The translations under genes and the position numbers were made by a program. Positions 1 to 10,075 of a stretch of DNA of 64,000 nt are shown in pieces (positions within the stretch are counted from its first letter, which is position 1; each line of letters begins with the position of its first letter). The notes beneath the pieces were generated by a model, which was given only the letters and a program-made list of their open reading frames with translations, did no database searches and was not told where the DNA came from. This DNA is from Blastobasis lacticolella (taxonomy: Eukaryota > Arthropoda > Insecta > Lepidoptera > Blastobasidae): positions 16,553,907 through 16,617,906 of the forward strand of contig LR990041.1 in NCBI GenBank assembly GCA_905147135.1. Direction: 5' to 3'.

Positions 1-2742
1 ATTAACAAGTTACAACCGACATGTGTGATGATTACTGAAACCCACTTGAAACCAGAAATAAAAAATAGTTTAATAGATATCAGAGGCTACACACTGTTTA
101 GACAGGACCGTGCTACAGGTAAGGGCTGGGGAGGAGTTGCTATTTACGTGGCTCACACACACCAAGATACTCCAATACAAGTTACCCCTCATGCATCCTA
201 CAACGTGCCCAGCGTGGAGGCCCTCTGGTTGGATCTCAGGTATGGTGATATTACATTTTTAATTGCTGCTGTGTACCGTCCCACTACGTACACTTTTGAA
301 CATACCGACAGGATGTTATTTGACACAATATTGGATGCATCAAGCTCTGGTCAGCCAGTTTTTATTATGGGTGATTTCAACCTGCCGGACATACAGTGGC
401 CCATAACCAAACTAGATGGGTACAATCTGCTGCATAGCAGATTTGTTGATATGTTCATTGATAGCAATTTGTATCAGTTGGTTACACAAATAACGCGAAA
501 AAGAAATGATCAGGAATCCTTACTAGATTTGATATTATGTAACGATGAAAACTTATGTACTAAGGTTGAATATTTCCCCAATATAGGGAAAAGTGATCAT
601 TTGGTGCTACTAGCAACACTTCAGTTCCAGCGACAGAATCCTCATTCTAACAACATGAGATCTGTCCCTCGCCATAATTTTTATAAGGCAGACTACACAG
701 TGGTGTCACAAGCTTTTGATGAAAAACTTACAGATTTATCTATTTCAAGTAGTGTTGAGCAGACTTGGACTGAATTTAGACACTGTATCGACACAATTAT
801 TCATAACACAATTCCGCTTCATAGGCCAGGTAAAATAAAAAATAAGAATAAACCATGGATAAATAAATCTATAGTAAAAATGACCCAGGAAAAAATGAAA
901 TTATGGAGAGTCTATCAATTAAACCCTACTTCGGATAACTATATAAAATACAGAAAATTAAATAATTATATAATCAGTGCTGTCAAGGCAGCTAGAAAGC
1001 ATTATGAAAGTAATATAATCAACAGTGGGCCCAAGTCTTTTTATAGTTATGTAAGGCAGCAAATATCTTCCAAAGTGTCAGTTCCACCTTCCCTGAGAGA
1101 TGATAAACTTAATATTATTAATGACTCATATGAAGTGGCTAATATCTTTGCTGAACAGTTTGAGAGATCATACGTGAATGAACCTTCCCATTTATCACTA
1201 CCGCATCTTAATGTGCCAAGGGTTGAGGCATCCATAGAGGACATCGTCTTCACCCCTGAAATTGTGTCAAAGACACTGCAATCCTTTAATGACTGCACAT
1301 CCATGGGACCTGATGGTATCCCAGCTGTTTTGCTCAAGAGATGTTCAAAGACATTATGCAATCAATTGTCCACCATAATGACCCAGTCTTTTGAAAATGG
1401 AAAGTTACCTTCTGACTGGAAGGAAGCGATAGTCACTCCCATTTACAAGAAAGGTGATAAGCTTTGTGCTGCCAATTACCGGCCTATCAGCTTAACCTGC
1501 CTATCATGCAAAACTATGGAGAAAGTAATAGCAAAGGAAATGCGTGATTTTCTTTCCCGGGAGAATGTTTTGATTGATGAGCAGCATGGTTTCATCCCAA
1601 GAAGATCGACCACCACAAACCTGCTTCTTTGCCTTGACACTTGGACTAAGAATTGGGACACAGGCCAGCCAACTGATGTTATATACTTGGACTATGAAAA
1701 AGCTTTTGATCGTGTTCCCATAAAAAGACTTATAAATAAGCTCGAGCATTTTGGTGTACGTGGCAAACTATTGGTGTGGTTGACTGATTTCCTGACAAAT
1801 AGGTGCTTCAGGGTGAGAGTCGGTGAGGCATTCTCTGATCAGTATCCCGTCCTAAGTGGTGTGCCACAAGGTTCGGTACTTGGCCCAATTTTGTTTGGGC
1901 TCTACTTAACAGACCTCAAGCAGATAATTAAGTCCCTGTTATCACTGTTCGCCGATGATACCAAGATATTGGGTAACCCACTGGTGAGTCACAACATTAT
2001 TCAGGGTGACTTGGATCGTATTGCTGAATGGACACAAGATTGGCTCCTGACACTGAATTCGAGTAAATGCACTGTACTCCATATAGGTAACAATAACCCT
2101 CACATGTCATACACTATCAATGGTGTCAACCTCCAAGCAGTTACATCTCAGCGGGACCTCGGTCTAACAGTGACACATAACCTGAAATGGGACGTCCACA
2201 TTCTGGGAATTGTTAAAAGTGCCAACTCTCTTCTATATATGATTAGAAAAGCCTTCGGAAACATTGATATGATCTTATTCCTCCGACTATATAAAACCTA
2301 TGTGCGGCCTCTTCTGGAGTATGGTTTTCAGATGTGGAATCCTTATTTCAAAAAGGACATACAGTGTTTGGAAAAAGTGCAGAGAAGAGCTACGCGTATG
2401 GTGACATCTCTGCGTGGCAAATCATATGAAGAACGCTTGAAGGTGCTGGGATTGACGACGCTGGAGGAGCGTAGACAGCGAGGAGACCTTATAGAAACCT
2501 ACAAGATCTTGCATGGCCATTATGATGTTCAGCTTGAGCACATATATACTATGAAGCCTAATACAAACCGTTCAATAAGAGGACACTCTTTGCAACTGCT
2601 GCGATCGCCAAGTGTCTCCAACCCCAGACACAACTTTCTGCCGAATCGTGTGGTATGCGCGTGGAACAAGTTACCAGAACATGTGATAAGTGCGCCGTCT
2701 GTCAATGCCTTCAAGAACAGGCTGGACAGCCTAAAAAAGTGA
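1..2742 (+). CDS. ORF2 of a CR1-group non-LTR retrotransposon, 5' end outside the window
   Basis: Endonuclease plus reverse transcriptase polyprotein of a LINE. The frame is already open at base 1 and the first visible residues belong to the endonuclease (ITETHLKP, then GGVAIYV and IMGDFNLPDIQW), so the true start lies to the left; the ATG at 28 is internal. The RT follows with YRPISLTCLSCK, DYEKAFDRV, GVPQGSVLGPILFGLYL and the catalytic FADD at about residue 640 counted from that ATG. The C-terminus (WNPYFKKDIQCLEKVQRRA, then ERLKVLGLTTLEERRQRGD) is typical of the CR1/L2/Rex group; the exact clade is inferred from these motifs only. No frameshift or stop is seen over about 910 residues, suggesting a young copy. 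It lies in the large intron of the WBP4-like gene, antisense to it. Confidence 0.9.
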   Translation: MNKLQPTCVMITETHLKPEIKNSLIDIRGYTLFRQDRATGKGWGGVAIYVAHTHQDTPIQVTPHASYNVPSVEALWLDLRYGDITFLIAAVYRPTTYTFEHTDRMLFDTILDASSSGQPVFIMGDFNLPDIQWPITKLDGYNLLHSRFVDMFIDSNLYQLVTQITRKRNDQESLLDLILCNDENLCTKVEYFPNIGKSDHLVLLATLQFQRQNPHSNNMRSVPRHNFYKADYTVVSQAFDEKLTDLSISSSVEQTWTEFRHCIDTIIHNTIPLHRPGKIKNKNKPWINKSIVKMTQEKMKLWRVYQLNPTSDNYIKYRKLNNYIISAVKAARKHYESNIINSGPKSFYSYVRQQISSKVSVPPSLRDDKLNIINDSYEVANIFAEQFERSYVNEPSHLSLPHLNVPRVEASIEDIVFTPEIVSKTLQSFNDCTSMGPDGIPAVLLKRCSKTLCNQLSTIMTQSFENGKLPSDWKEAIVTPIYKKGDKLCAANYRPISLTCLSCKTMEKVIAKEMRDFLSRENVLIDEQHGFIPRRSTTTNLLLCLDTWTKNWDTGQPTDVIYLDYEKAFDRVPIKRLINKLEHFGVRGKLLVWLTDFLTNRCFRVRVGEAFSDQYPVLSGVPQGSVLGPILFGLYLTDLKQIIKSLLSLFADDTKILGNPLVSHNIIQGDLDRIAEWTQDWLLTLNSSKCTVLHIGNNNPHMSYTINGVNLQAVTSQRDLGLTVTHNLKWDVHILGIVKSANSLLYMIRKAFGNIDMILFLRLYKTYVRPLLEYGFQMWNPYFKKDIQCLEKVQRRATRMVTSLRGKSYEERLKVLGLTTLEERRQRGDLIETYKILHGHYDVQLEHIYTMKPNTNRSIRGHSLQLLRSPSVSNPRHNFLPNRVVCAWNKLPEHVISAPSVNAFKNRLDSLKK

Positions 2743-2830
2743 CTGACACAAGTGCTAGTGAAGTGCACGCATCAGCTTCATGCTGCTAGTGCATCAACAA
2801 CTAATAATAATAATAATAATAATTATTTAG
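2743..2830 (+). repeat. 3' UTR and (TAA)n tail of the CR1-group LINE
   Basis: A short 3' UTR follows the ORF2 stop and ends in about six TAA units near 2801-2824, a microsatellite tail of the kind that ends several LINE clades. Sequence after this looks like host intron up to the LOA insertion at 3066, apart from A/T runs near 2995-3020. Confidence 0.7.
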
Positions 2831-3053
2831 AGAAAATCTATATAAATAAAAAAGGTCTATTGACAAATGTATGTAAGCACATCACTTCAGACAACAGACA
2901 GCTTGAGACCTATAATTGGCTACCTGCTTTATTATTTTTTGTTGTGTTTGGAATTGTCAGCACAGCTATACATAATGTTTGTTATACTTTACGGAAAAAA
3001 AAAACTCCCTCCTTTTTTTAGTTACAGTTTATCAGAATTAGTGCATGTGATTA

Positions 3054-3065
3054 CTATACAACTCG
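3054..3065 (+). repeat. Left target-site duplication of the LOA element
   Basis: CTATACAACTCG, identical to 8765-8776 on the other side of the element. Because the last CG also precedes the second copy at 63748, the element could begin with CG and the duplication could be 10 bp. Confidence 0.8.
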
Positions 3066-3598
3066 TCCTTACCCCGACTGGCATGTGGCACAACAGTCGG
3101 GGGCCTTCTGTCGCGTCATCCAGCTAGACAGCAGGTAGGGCAACTTGTGCCACCCACGTGTTTGTGCCGTGCGTGGAGACCCGTACGGGGGGATGAAGGG
3201 ATCCTGGAGGCTGAGCGTTGGGTGGGCCGGTCGTTGGTTTAAGTGCCCGCCTAAACGCAGCACTCCTCTTCGGCCTGGATTTCTCCTCAAACGGGCGGTT
3301 GTAGGTTAGCCACCTATGATCAATCGGCTGAGGCATCCCGTAAGAGGGCCGCTAGGCTAGGTCGCCGGTTTGTAGGGGGACGGACGGACGGATGGGCGTT
3401 CTGTGCGACAGCTGCGGTTCCACTGCGGTAGTCGCGTCAGGGCACCTGACCAGTTCCGGCCCGACACTCTCTGCAAAAAGGGACCTATATCTCTGGGGTA
3501 GTTCTGGCGGTGCGTGAACTTTTCGCGTGCCGTCCCCACTTTGCGGGCTCCAAGGAGGGTGGAACGCCGCCAGAGATGAATTTTTGATCGATCTTTTT

Positions 3599-4885
3599 AT
3601 GGATAATAAATTCAAAACCAACCCAAACCCTTTGGCAGCATCCCTTAATGCGCCAACAACAACCGCAGCCTGTACAGGCTCGGTATCACAAATACCAGCA
3701 GCTCCTGCGCCAACTTTGGTAGCACCAGGAGATGTACCCACATCACCAGCGGCTGAAGCTGCAAGTACGGCAATGGACCTATCCGACCTACAGGAGGCCA
3801 TGCCGAGCGTCACTCCGAGGAAGACATCGTCTCTAAGGAGGGATATCTCGGGCGTGGGCGGACCCGGACCACAGCCGACAGCGGCATCAGCCAAATCAAC
3901 AAAGCAAAAAAAGAAAAAAAAGCGAGTCTCTAGCAAAGTGAGGCGCGAGAAGGCGAAAGCCAAGGCGAAGAAGGCTAGGGATCTCGAGGCAGATGGCAAC
4001 AGGGCGCTTTCATCAGTGGAGGCGACCCCGAGCCCAAGCGCGTTGCCGGCCGCAGCAACCTCAGTGGTAGCAGCGACGGCCAGTGCTAAGGCAGTGCCAG
4101 CAGCCAGAGGAGGACCAGAGCCTTTTAAAGCCCGCTTGTATAGAGGCAAAAGAGCAGGGAAGCAAGTGGCGTCACGTCAGTCGACCCCGGTCGTCGAGAC
4201 GAAAGACGACAGCAGCAAGCCCGCAAAACGGAATCGCCCGGACGATTCAATAACACCAACGGACGTTGCAAAACGGCCAAAAACAAAACGCCATCCGGAG
4301 GGCTCCGTGAACTACGCCGACGCGCTGAAGTCAAAAGACTTGTGCATGGCGATACTCACGGAGCCATTCCGCGAACTCAAGGCGGAACACCTCGAGGCCA
4401 TTGAGGCCGAGATCGACGAGGCAATTGACCGGCAACTGGGGATTCCCAGCGGCAGTGCTTCGGCGACCTCGGCCCCAGGCTTTAGGGGACGACCTATACT
4501 AGGCGAGGGGGTTGTCAAGCTTTGGTGCTGGGACGATCGCTCGGTGGAATGGCTCCGCAACAATGTGGAGACGTTCAAAACACCACACCCTGGTACCAGA
4601 CTGGTGGTAAAACGCCAGTCTGAATTGCCGAAAAGGGTCAAGGCGTACGTCCTAATACCAAAGTACGGGGGCGAAGGCTTGGACATTGTCCGGCGTCGCC
4701 TCGTAGGACAAAACCCGTGGCATGCCGTCGACCAGTGGGCCGTGTATCACTCGGAGGTGCAGGAGGAGAAGGGGCAACTCCGTCTGATACTGGGCATACT
4801 GCAGGCCGACGTAGCCCTTCTAGATAAGAACGGGAGACGACTGTGCTACAGAGTCGGCTCAAGGCAAACCCAGTCGCACGACTGA
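3599..4885 (+). CDS. LOA element ORF1 (gag-like, DUF4780-type C-terminal domain)
   Basis: Predicted 428-residue nucleic-acid-binding ORF1 protein of the LOA LINE. The ATG at 3599 (MDNKFKTN) was chosen because the frame upstream offers only GTG. The N-terminal third is low complexity, rich in Ala, Pro and Thr, followed by a lysine-rich stretch at about residues 100-130 and another basic region near residue 190-240. The C-terminal 150 residues (VVKLWCWDDRSVEWLRN, LPKRVKAYVLIPKY, RRLVGQNP) have the pattern I associate with DUF4780 in insect retroelement ORF1 proteins; this is recognition, not a search. No CCHC knuckle is seen. The frame is intact. ORF2 starts 155 bases downstream. Confidence 0.8.
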   Translation: MDNKFKTNPNPLAASLNAPTTTAACTGSVSQIPAAPAPTLVAPGDVPTSPAAEAASTAMDLSDLQEAMPSVTPRKTSSLRRDISGVGGPGPQPTAASAKSTKQKKKKKRVSSKVRREKAKAKAKKARDLEADGNRALSSVEATPSPSALPAAATSVVAATASAKAVPAARGGPEPFKARLYRGKRAGKQVASRQSTPVVETKDDSSKPAKRNRPDDSITPTDVAKRPKTKRHPEGSVNYADALKSKDLCMAILTEPFRELKAEHLEAIEAEIDEAIDRQLGIPSGSASATSAPGFRGRPILGEGVVKLWCWDDRSVEWLRNNVETFKTPHPGTRLVVKRQSELPKRVKAYVLIPKYGGEGLDIVRRRLVGQNPWHAVDQWAVYHSEVQEEKGQLRLILGILQADVALLDKNGRRLCYRVGSRQTQSHD

Positions 4886-5040
4886 GGTCAGCCAGGGGAA
4901 ACCAGGCCGCGTCACCGCTGTTCCTACCCAGGTCTCGACCACAGCGAGGCCTCCTGATGCTTCTAAGAAGCGACAGGAAGCTACGCTAACGGCGGACAGG
5001 GAATCCTCGTCCGAAGAGGAGAGGGAGTTGTTAGGTAGTG

Positions 5041-8000
5041 ATGGCTTCGCTACATATGACTCCAGCTCCTCTTAACTTTATAAGCGTACTACAGATCAAC
5101 CTCCAACACAGTCAGACTGCAACGGCTTCCCTACGCAGGTTGTTGGAGGTACAAACATCGACCGTAGCCATGATCCAGGAACCGTGGATCAGGGGGGGGA
5201 GGGTCTACGGTCTGAGCAGCTTGGGAGGCGACCTAATTTATGACACCACGGTGGGTAATCCTCGTACGTGTATATACGTCCCCAAGCATGTCAGCGCCGT
5301 ACTCCTAACAGAGTATTGTTCCAGGAATCTGACTACTGTCAGGACCAGGAACGCGCCCAACAGCAACCTGCCGCCGATGGTGCTCGCGTCGGCGTACCTT
5401 CCGAGTGACGCTGAGGCACCCACACCGGAGCTGGCAGGTCTGATCCAGCACTGCGAAGCAGAGGACCTAGAGGTAATCATCGCAACGGACGCAAACGCGC
5501 ACCACCCATTGTGGGGGAGCGAGACCGCGAACGGCAGAGGTGAGGATCTCATTAATTATCTTATGACAACCAAACTCTCGTTAATAAATCGGGGCGCAGA
5601 ACCCACTTTTGTAACACGAAGGGCTCAAACAATAATAGATCTGACATTAGCATCGGACCGGGCATCTAACCTAATTTCGGACTGGCATGTGTCTGACGAG
5701 GCTTCATGCTCTGACCACCGCTGGGTCAGATTTAAATTGAACATAGAAAACCGGGAAAGGAGTGTGAGCAGAAATCCTCGCAAAACTGACCGTATTAGGT
5801 ACGCGATCGGTGCGGAGAAATCCCTAGCGAAGATAGTAATACCACCCACCTACCATACAGACAATGACATAGACAAACAGGTTGACAAGATAACGTTGAC
5901 TCTAACAGACGCCTACGAACAGACATGCCCCCTAACTTCCCCCCAGTCGGGACCAAAACCGCGACACCAGTGGTGGGGACCTGAGCTGGAGAAACTTAAA
6001 AGGAAACTTAGGAAACAGTTCAATAGGGCCAAAAACACTAGATGCGACAGTGACTGGGATACCTACAAGGAGACCCAGAATAAATATAAGAAGTGTGTCC
6101 GGCAACGGAAGGAGGAGTGCTGGAGACGCTTCTGCTCCAGTATAGAATCGAACACCCAGGCTGCTAGGATAAAAAACGTACTCAGTAACGATAAAGTCCA
6201 CAACCTAGGATCACTAATCAAACCTGATAAAACATATACCAAAACGGACTCGGATGTATGTGAACTACTGCTAGGCACGCACTTTCCAGGCTGCGAAATT
6301 AAAAATGAGCAGACATGGAGTGAGACAGCGGAACACCACCCGAGTGAAGCAGAATGGGAACAAGTTGAGAAAGTTGTGACCAGAGATAAGGTAAGATGGG
6401 CAATGGACAGTTTCCTACCATACAAGGCACCAGGCCCGGATGGAATATTCCCCGGCCTCCTGAAATGGTGTGGTGGGAGACTACTTGATCATTTGGTCAG
6501 TATATACCGAGCCTGCCTTGCTAAAAGATATATACCATTGAAGTGGAGAGAGGTAAGGGTTGTGTTTATTCCGAAGCCCGGCAAAAGTGACTATACACAA
6601 CCCAAAGCTTTCAGGCCCATCAGCCTGACATCGTTCCTGCTGAAGGTGCTAGAGAGAATATGCGACAGAGACATTAGAGACTCGGCGCTAATAAAGTACC
6701 CTCTCCACAAAAATCAGCATGCCTACACTGCAGGTAAAAGCACAGAATCAGCATTGCATAGCGTAACGACTCACATCGAACACGCTATGACGTCTAAGCA
6801 ATCCACTCTAGGAGTCTTCATAGACATAGAAGGTGCTTTTGACAAAACACACTTTGGGAGCATCAATCAGGCACTGATTAAGCACGGAGTCAAGGATACC
6901 ATAGCCGGATGGATCGACTCAATGCTGAGACGCAGGGCCGTTCGAATAACGATAAATAACACAACCAGAGCAGTGGTCGCTAGGGGATGCCCACAGGGTG
7001 GGGTCTTATCTCCATTATTATGGAATATTGTAGTCAATGAGCTGATAAGCCGGTTAAATGACAACAGATTCCATACAATTGGCTATGCAGATGACATAGC
7101 CATACTTATTAGCGGACCATTCGAGAACGTTCTATGCGACCTCATGGGGTCTGCATTAAAAATAGTCGAAAGCTGGTGTAGTGAGCACGACCTCTCGGTC
7201 AATCCATCTAAGACAGAGATGGTCCTGTTCACACACAAGAGGAATCTGGGAGAACTCAGACTCCCCAAGCTATTCGGTACCAAACTATCCTTAACAGACG
7301 AGGTCAAATACCTTGGGGTCATTTTCGACAAAAAGCTGTTATGGAACAAACATCTGGAACACAAACTGGCCAAAGCCAGCATCTCGCTGTGGCAGTGCAG
7401 CAGACTTCTTGGCAAAACATGGGGAATCTCCCCCAGGATTGCCAGGTGGCTGTATACAGCCGTGGTGAGGCCCTTCGTTGCCTATGGCGCGGTGGCCTGG
7501 TGGTCCAGAACCAAGCTCAATACAGCGGTCAACAGGCTGCAACGGTTCCAGAGAATGGCATGCTCTGCCATAACGGGCTGCATGCGCTCGACACCAACAG
7601 CTTCACTTGAAGTACTACTGGGACTGCCACCTCTTGATCTGCATATACAGCAGGAGGCAAAGATGGCAATTCTAAGACTTAAGATAACAAAACAATGGAA
7701 CAATAAACTTGGCTCCCATCGAACCTTATGGGAAACAATGGTTCAGAGTAACCCTATGTTTGAAGCCAAGTGTGACCGAATCGCGAAACAGTTCACTTTC
7801 GGCAAAAGATACCAGATACAAACTGCGGAAACGGAGGCGGACTGGTCTGGGATAAGAGAAGTCCGTATCTACACGGACGGATCCAAGACCGACCAAGGCA
7901 CCGGTGCAGGAATCTTCTCGCTGGATCTGAATATTAAGAGTTCCATACCACTAGGGGAACATAGTACCATATTCCAATGCGAGTGTGTAGCAATCACACA

Positions 8001-8688
8001 GGCTGCCATGCGAGTAAAGAGACTCGGTATAAGAGACCAGGGCATCCGAATCTTATCGGACAGTATGTCGGTCTTGATGGCATTGGGAAAGAACAGTATA
8101 AACTCTGCCCTAATCCTGGAGTGCCACCAGGCGCTTGAAGATATCTCCCTGACAAACAGGGTTACGATACAATGGATCAAGGGTCACAGCAATTCAATGG
8201 GGAACGACGCCGCCGATGAGCTGGCAAGAAAGGGATCAGGGATGGAAAGTGCTGGTCCCCCTCCGTCCCTACCCCTCTCTTTTAACACACTGCGAGCATG
8301 GGTGAGCAAACACACAACGGACCAGCACAATAAACGTTGGCAAAACACAATTGGATGTAGACAGTCAAAGTTGGTGGTGACCGAACGATCGCCAAAACTA
8401 ACTAATAAACTGCTAGATCTCAAACGGACAGAACTCAGGACAGTAGTTGGCACAATAACAGGACACCTCCCCCTGAACAAACTACTGTTCATGATAGGAG
8501 CTACGGACAGCCCTCTATGCAGGGGATGCCTAGTAGACGAGGAAACAGCGGCCCATGTGGTCCTGGAGTGTGAGGGACTTAAGGACCACAGGGTAAAAAT
8601 CGCATTAGGAACAGGGTCCCTCCGAGAGATCTGCGAGCGTCCGAAGAGACTGCTGGACTTCTGGAGGGAGCTGGGCTGGCTAAATTAG
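5041..8688 (+). CDS. LOA element ORF2: endonuclease, reverse transcriptase, RNase H, zinc knuckle
   Basis: Intact frame of 1215 residues from the ATG at 5041. Domains in order: APE-like endonuclease (LQINLQHSQTA near residue 20, AMIQEPWI, then TDANAHHPLWGS near 155 and a CSDH motif near 225); reverse transcriptase with YKAPGPDGIFPGLLKW, FRPISLTSFLLKVLE, DIEGAFD near 595, GCPQGGVLSPLLWNIVV and catalytic YADD near 680; RNase H starting IYTDGSKT near 940, with LSDSMSVL and KGHSNSMGNDAADELAR; and a C-terminal CCHC knuckle (CRGCLVDEETAAHVVLEC) near 1158. Such proteins nick target DNA and copy the element RNA by target-primed reverse transcription. All catalytic motifs I can recognise are present, so the copy could be active or very recent. 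Confidence 0.92.
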   Translation: MASLHMTPAPLNFISVLQINLQHSQTATASLRRLLEVQTSTVAMIQEPWIRGGRVYGLSSLGGDLIYDTTVGNPRTCIYVPKHVSAVLLTEYCSRNLTTVRTRNAPNSNLPPMVLASAYLPSDAEAPTPELAGLIQHCEAEDLEVIIATDANAHHPLWGSETANGRGEDLINYLMTTKLSLINRGAEPTFVTRRAQTIIDLTLASDRASNLISDWHVSDEASCSDHRWVRFKLNIENRERSVSRNPRKTDRIRYAIGAEKSLAKIVIPPTYHTDNDIDKQVDKITLTLTDAYEQTCPLTSPQSGPKPRHQWWGPELEKLKRKLRKQFNRAKNTRCDSDWDTYKETQNKYKKCVRQRKEECWRRFCSSIESNTQAARIKNVLSNDKVHNLGSLIKPDKTYTKTDSDVCELLLGTHFPGCEIKNEQTWSETAEHHPSEAEWEQVEKVVTRDKVRWAMDSFLPYKAPGPDGIFPGLLKWCGGRLLDHLVSIYRACLAKRYIPLKWREVRVVFIPKPGKSDYTQPKAFRPISLTSFLLKVLERICDRDIRDSALIKYPLHKNQHAYTAGKSTESALHSVTTHIEHAMTSKQSTLGVFIDIEGAFDKTHFGSINQALIKHGVKDTIAGWIDSMLRRRAVRITINNTTRAVVARGCPQGGVLSPLLWNIVVNELISRLNDNRFHTIGYADDIAILISGPFENVLCDLMGSALKIVESWCSEHDLSVNPSKTEMVLFTHKRNLGELRLPKLFGTKLSLTDEVKYLGVIFDKKLLWNKHLEHKLAKASISLWQCSRLLGKTWGISPRIARWLYTAVVRPFVAYGAVAWWSRTKLNTAVNRLQRFQRMACSAITGCMRSTPTASLEVLLGLPPLDLHIQQEAKMAILRLKITKQWNNKLGSHRTLWETMVQSNPMFEAKCDRIAKQFTFGKRYQIQTAETEADWSGIREVRIYTDGSKTDQGTGAGIFSLDLNIKSSIPLGEHSTIFQCECVAITQAAMRVKRLGIRDQGIRILSDSMSVLMALGKNSINSALILECHQALEDISLTNRVTIQWIKGHSNSMGNDAADELARKGSGMESAGPPPSLPLSFNTLRAWVSKHTTDQHNKRWQNTIGCRQSKLVVTERSPKLTNKLLDLKRTELRTVVGTITGHLPLNKLLFMIGATDSPLCRGCLVDEETAAHVVLECEGLKDHRVKIALGTGSLREICERPKRLLDFWRELGWLN

Positions 8689-8764
8689 CACGCCTTAACT
8701 ACGTACAAAGGACCAAGTTTGAGTTCAAGTGCGGAAAAAGGAGCCCATTAACCTAAACCTAAAC

Positions 8765-8776
8765 CTATACAACTCG
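8765..8776 (+). repeat. Right target-site duplication of the LOA element
   Basis: CTATACAACTCG follows directly on the CCTAAA-type tail and matches 3054-3065 exactly. Confidence 0.8.
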
Positions 8777-8969
8777 GCATTCTTAGTTTGTAATGCAAAG
8801 ATCACACACATACATGGCCAAAACGTCACTCAGATGACGTTGGTGCTCCATTGTAGTTTTAGCACCAATTAAGTGGTGCCATTTCCTTCGTGCAATGAAC
8901 CAATCCATAAATATATAATTATTTGATAGATAACAATATTATGAGTGGAAATACATTATAAAGACTTAC

Positions 8970-10075
8970 CTGTGAAGTAAGATCAGCATTATTCTGTACA
9001 TCTTTCAGATACGCTGCCATAGCAGCAGCCTCCATCTTTTTCATATCATCATCAATTTTTCCTTGTATCTTAGCTTCTTTTGTACTCTTTTTTGTAAGCT
9101 GAGATATGTGCTTTTGAACACTTTCCTTATGACGCTTTCCATTTTCATGAAAAGATATTGACTGAAATAGAGTTACCATTATTAGTAGTTATGGTCAGAG
9201 GATATGAAAGGGTTAAGTTTAAGGTTAGGGTAAAGTTTAAGGTTGGAATGTACAATATTGACTGTCAAATTTGGGGGTGTAGGGGGAGCGGGATAGGGGA
9301 ACCTCGAAAGGGGAAAACTTGACCTAACCCAACCAAGTACAATTGTGTCTACAAGTACCTCAAGGGCCGACACCGCATCCACTCCCCTTGGGTTGTAGAT
9401 GCCCTGGTCTTCACTAGTCACTTTCCATCAGGTGGACTATTAGACTGGTTGCCCCATTGAGAAATAAAAAACAAATTTTGGCTTCACCAACCCCCTTTTG
9501 TTGCCACTTATCTTCTATACATTGTATAAAATAAAGTAGCTTGGCGGGGTCCCTGCAAACTTTGTCACAACACTAACCCCAACCTTTTTGCTTTCTGTTA
9601 CCAAATTAATATTGCCCCGGGCAACATAACCTGAAACTTTTCACCCCCATGACCACCAATTTTTACAGAAGGGAGGTGGAGGGAGAGAGGTTTAGAGTGT
9701 GCATAAAATGAAACACTCGCGACACTGATCAAATCAATGATCATACAACACTGGCGACAGTGATCAAATCAATAAATATAATAATTCATATCTTCTAAAC
9801 TATTCACTTCCGCGCCCTGAAACTTTAGGGGTAGGTTACTGATCATATTATCTTTTCGTTAAAAACATTTTACATCTGAACCCAACAGTTATTATTGTAC
9901 AGTTGAGCAATATTTACCACTTTGTTGTCAGCAAACCAACACTTGCAAAATTCACAGTATTTTCGGGCCTGCGACTTCCAATATTCGGTCCTTTAAATAA
10001 AAATAATTGTAAATCAAGATATAGTAGATATAATCTTAGATATTATACATTTACATTATCTTTATATACTTACAT
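8970..10075 (-). CDS. WBP4: WBP4-like (FBP21) splicing factor, 5' coding exons only
   Basis: Minus-strand gene, partial. Predicted exon 1 supplies only AT of the start codon (10075-10074, followed by donor GTAAGT). Exon 2 runs 9990-9918 (after AAAG, before GTAAAT) and exon 3 runs 9161-8970 (after TTTCAG, before GTAAGT). Joined, they encode 89 residues: an N-terminal TEYWKSQARKYCEFCKCW and then SISFHENGKRHKESV, giving a U1-type C2H2 finger with C13, C16, H30 and H36, then a lysine-rich helix ending MKKMEAAAMAAYLKDV. This matches the N-terminus of WW-domain binding protein 4, a spliceosome-associated protein. Exon phases agree at both junctions. WW-domain exons are not visible and should lie left of the window, so the next intron exceeds 8.9 kb and contains the LOA and CR1 LINEs. 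Identity is by motif recognition. Confidence 0.8.
9162..9917 (-). other. Second intron of the WBP4-like gene
   Basis: Non-coding sequence between the two recognised exons. I see no transposon with recognisable ends in it. It holds two short near-repeats around 9718-9775 (GTGATCAAATCAATAAAT-like) and a GT-rich stretch near 9200-9260. Confidence 0.6.

Larger units (their letters stand above)
3066..8764 (+). mobile_element. LOA-clade (Kendo-like) non-LTR retrotransposon, apparently full length
   Basis: A 5.7-kb element with a GC-rich 5' UTR (3066-3598), ORF1, ORF2 with RNase H, and a short 3' UTR ending in three units like CCTAAA. The 12-mer CTATACAACTCG is present immediately before it (3054-3065) and immediately after it (8765-8776), a clean target-site duplication. 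The same 5' end, starting TCCTTACCCCGACTGG, begins a second copy at 63750, which confirms the terminus. Insertion is in the WBP4-like intron, antisense to that gene. Clade assignment rests on the endonuclease-RT-RNase H order and on LOA-type RT motifs such as DIEGAFD and LEVLLGLPPLDL. Confidence 0.85.

Noticed and set aside
3352..4149. 265-residue minus-strand frame opposite LOA ORF1
   Set aside because: It is a shadow of the GC-rich ORF1; low complexity and no recognisable domain.
8740..8766. CCTAAA repeats as telomeric (TTAGG)n sequence
   Set aside because: The unit is six bases, only about three copies, and it lies exactly at the LOA 3' end before the target duplication; it is the element tail.
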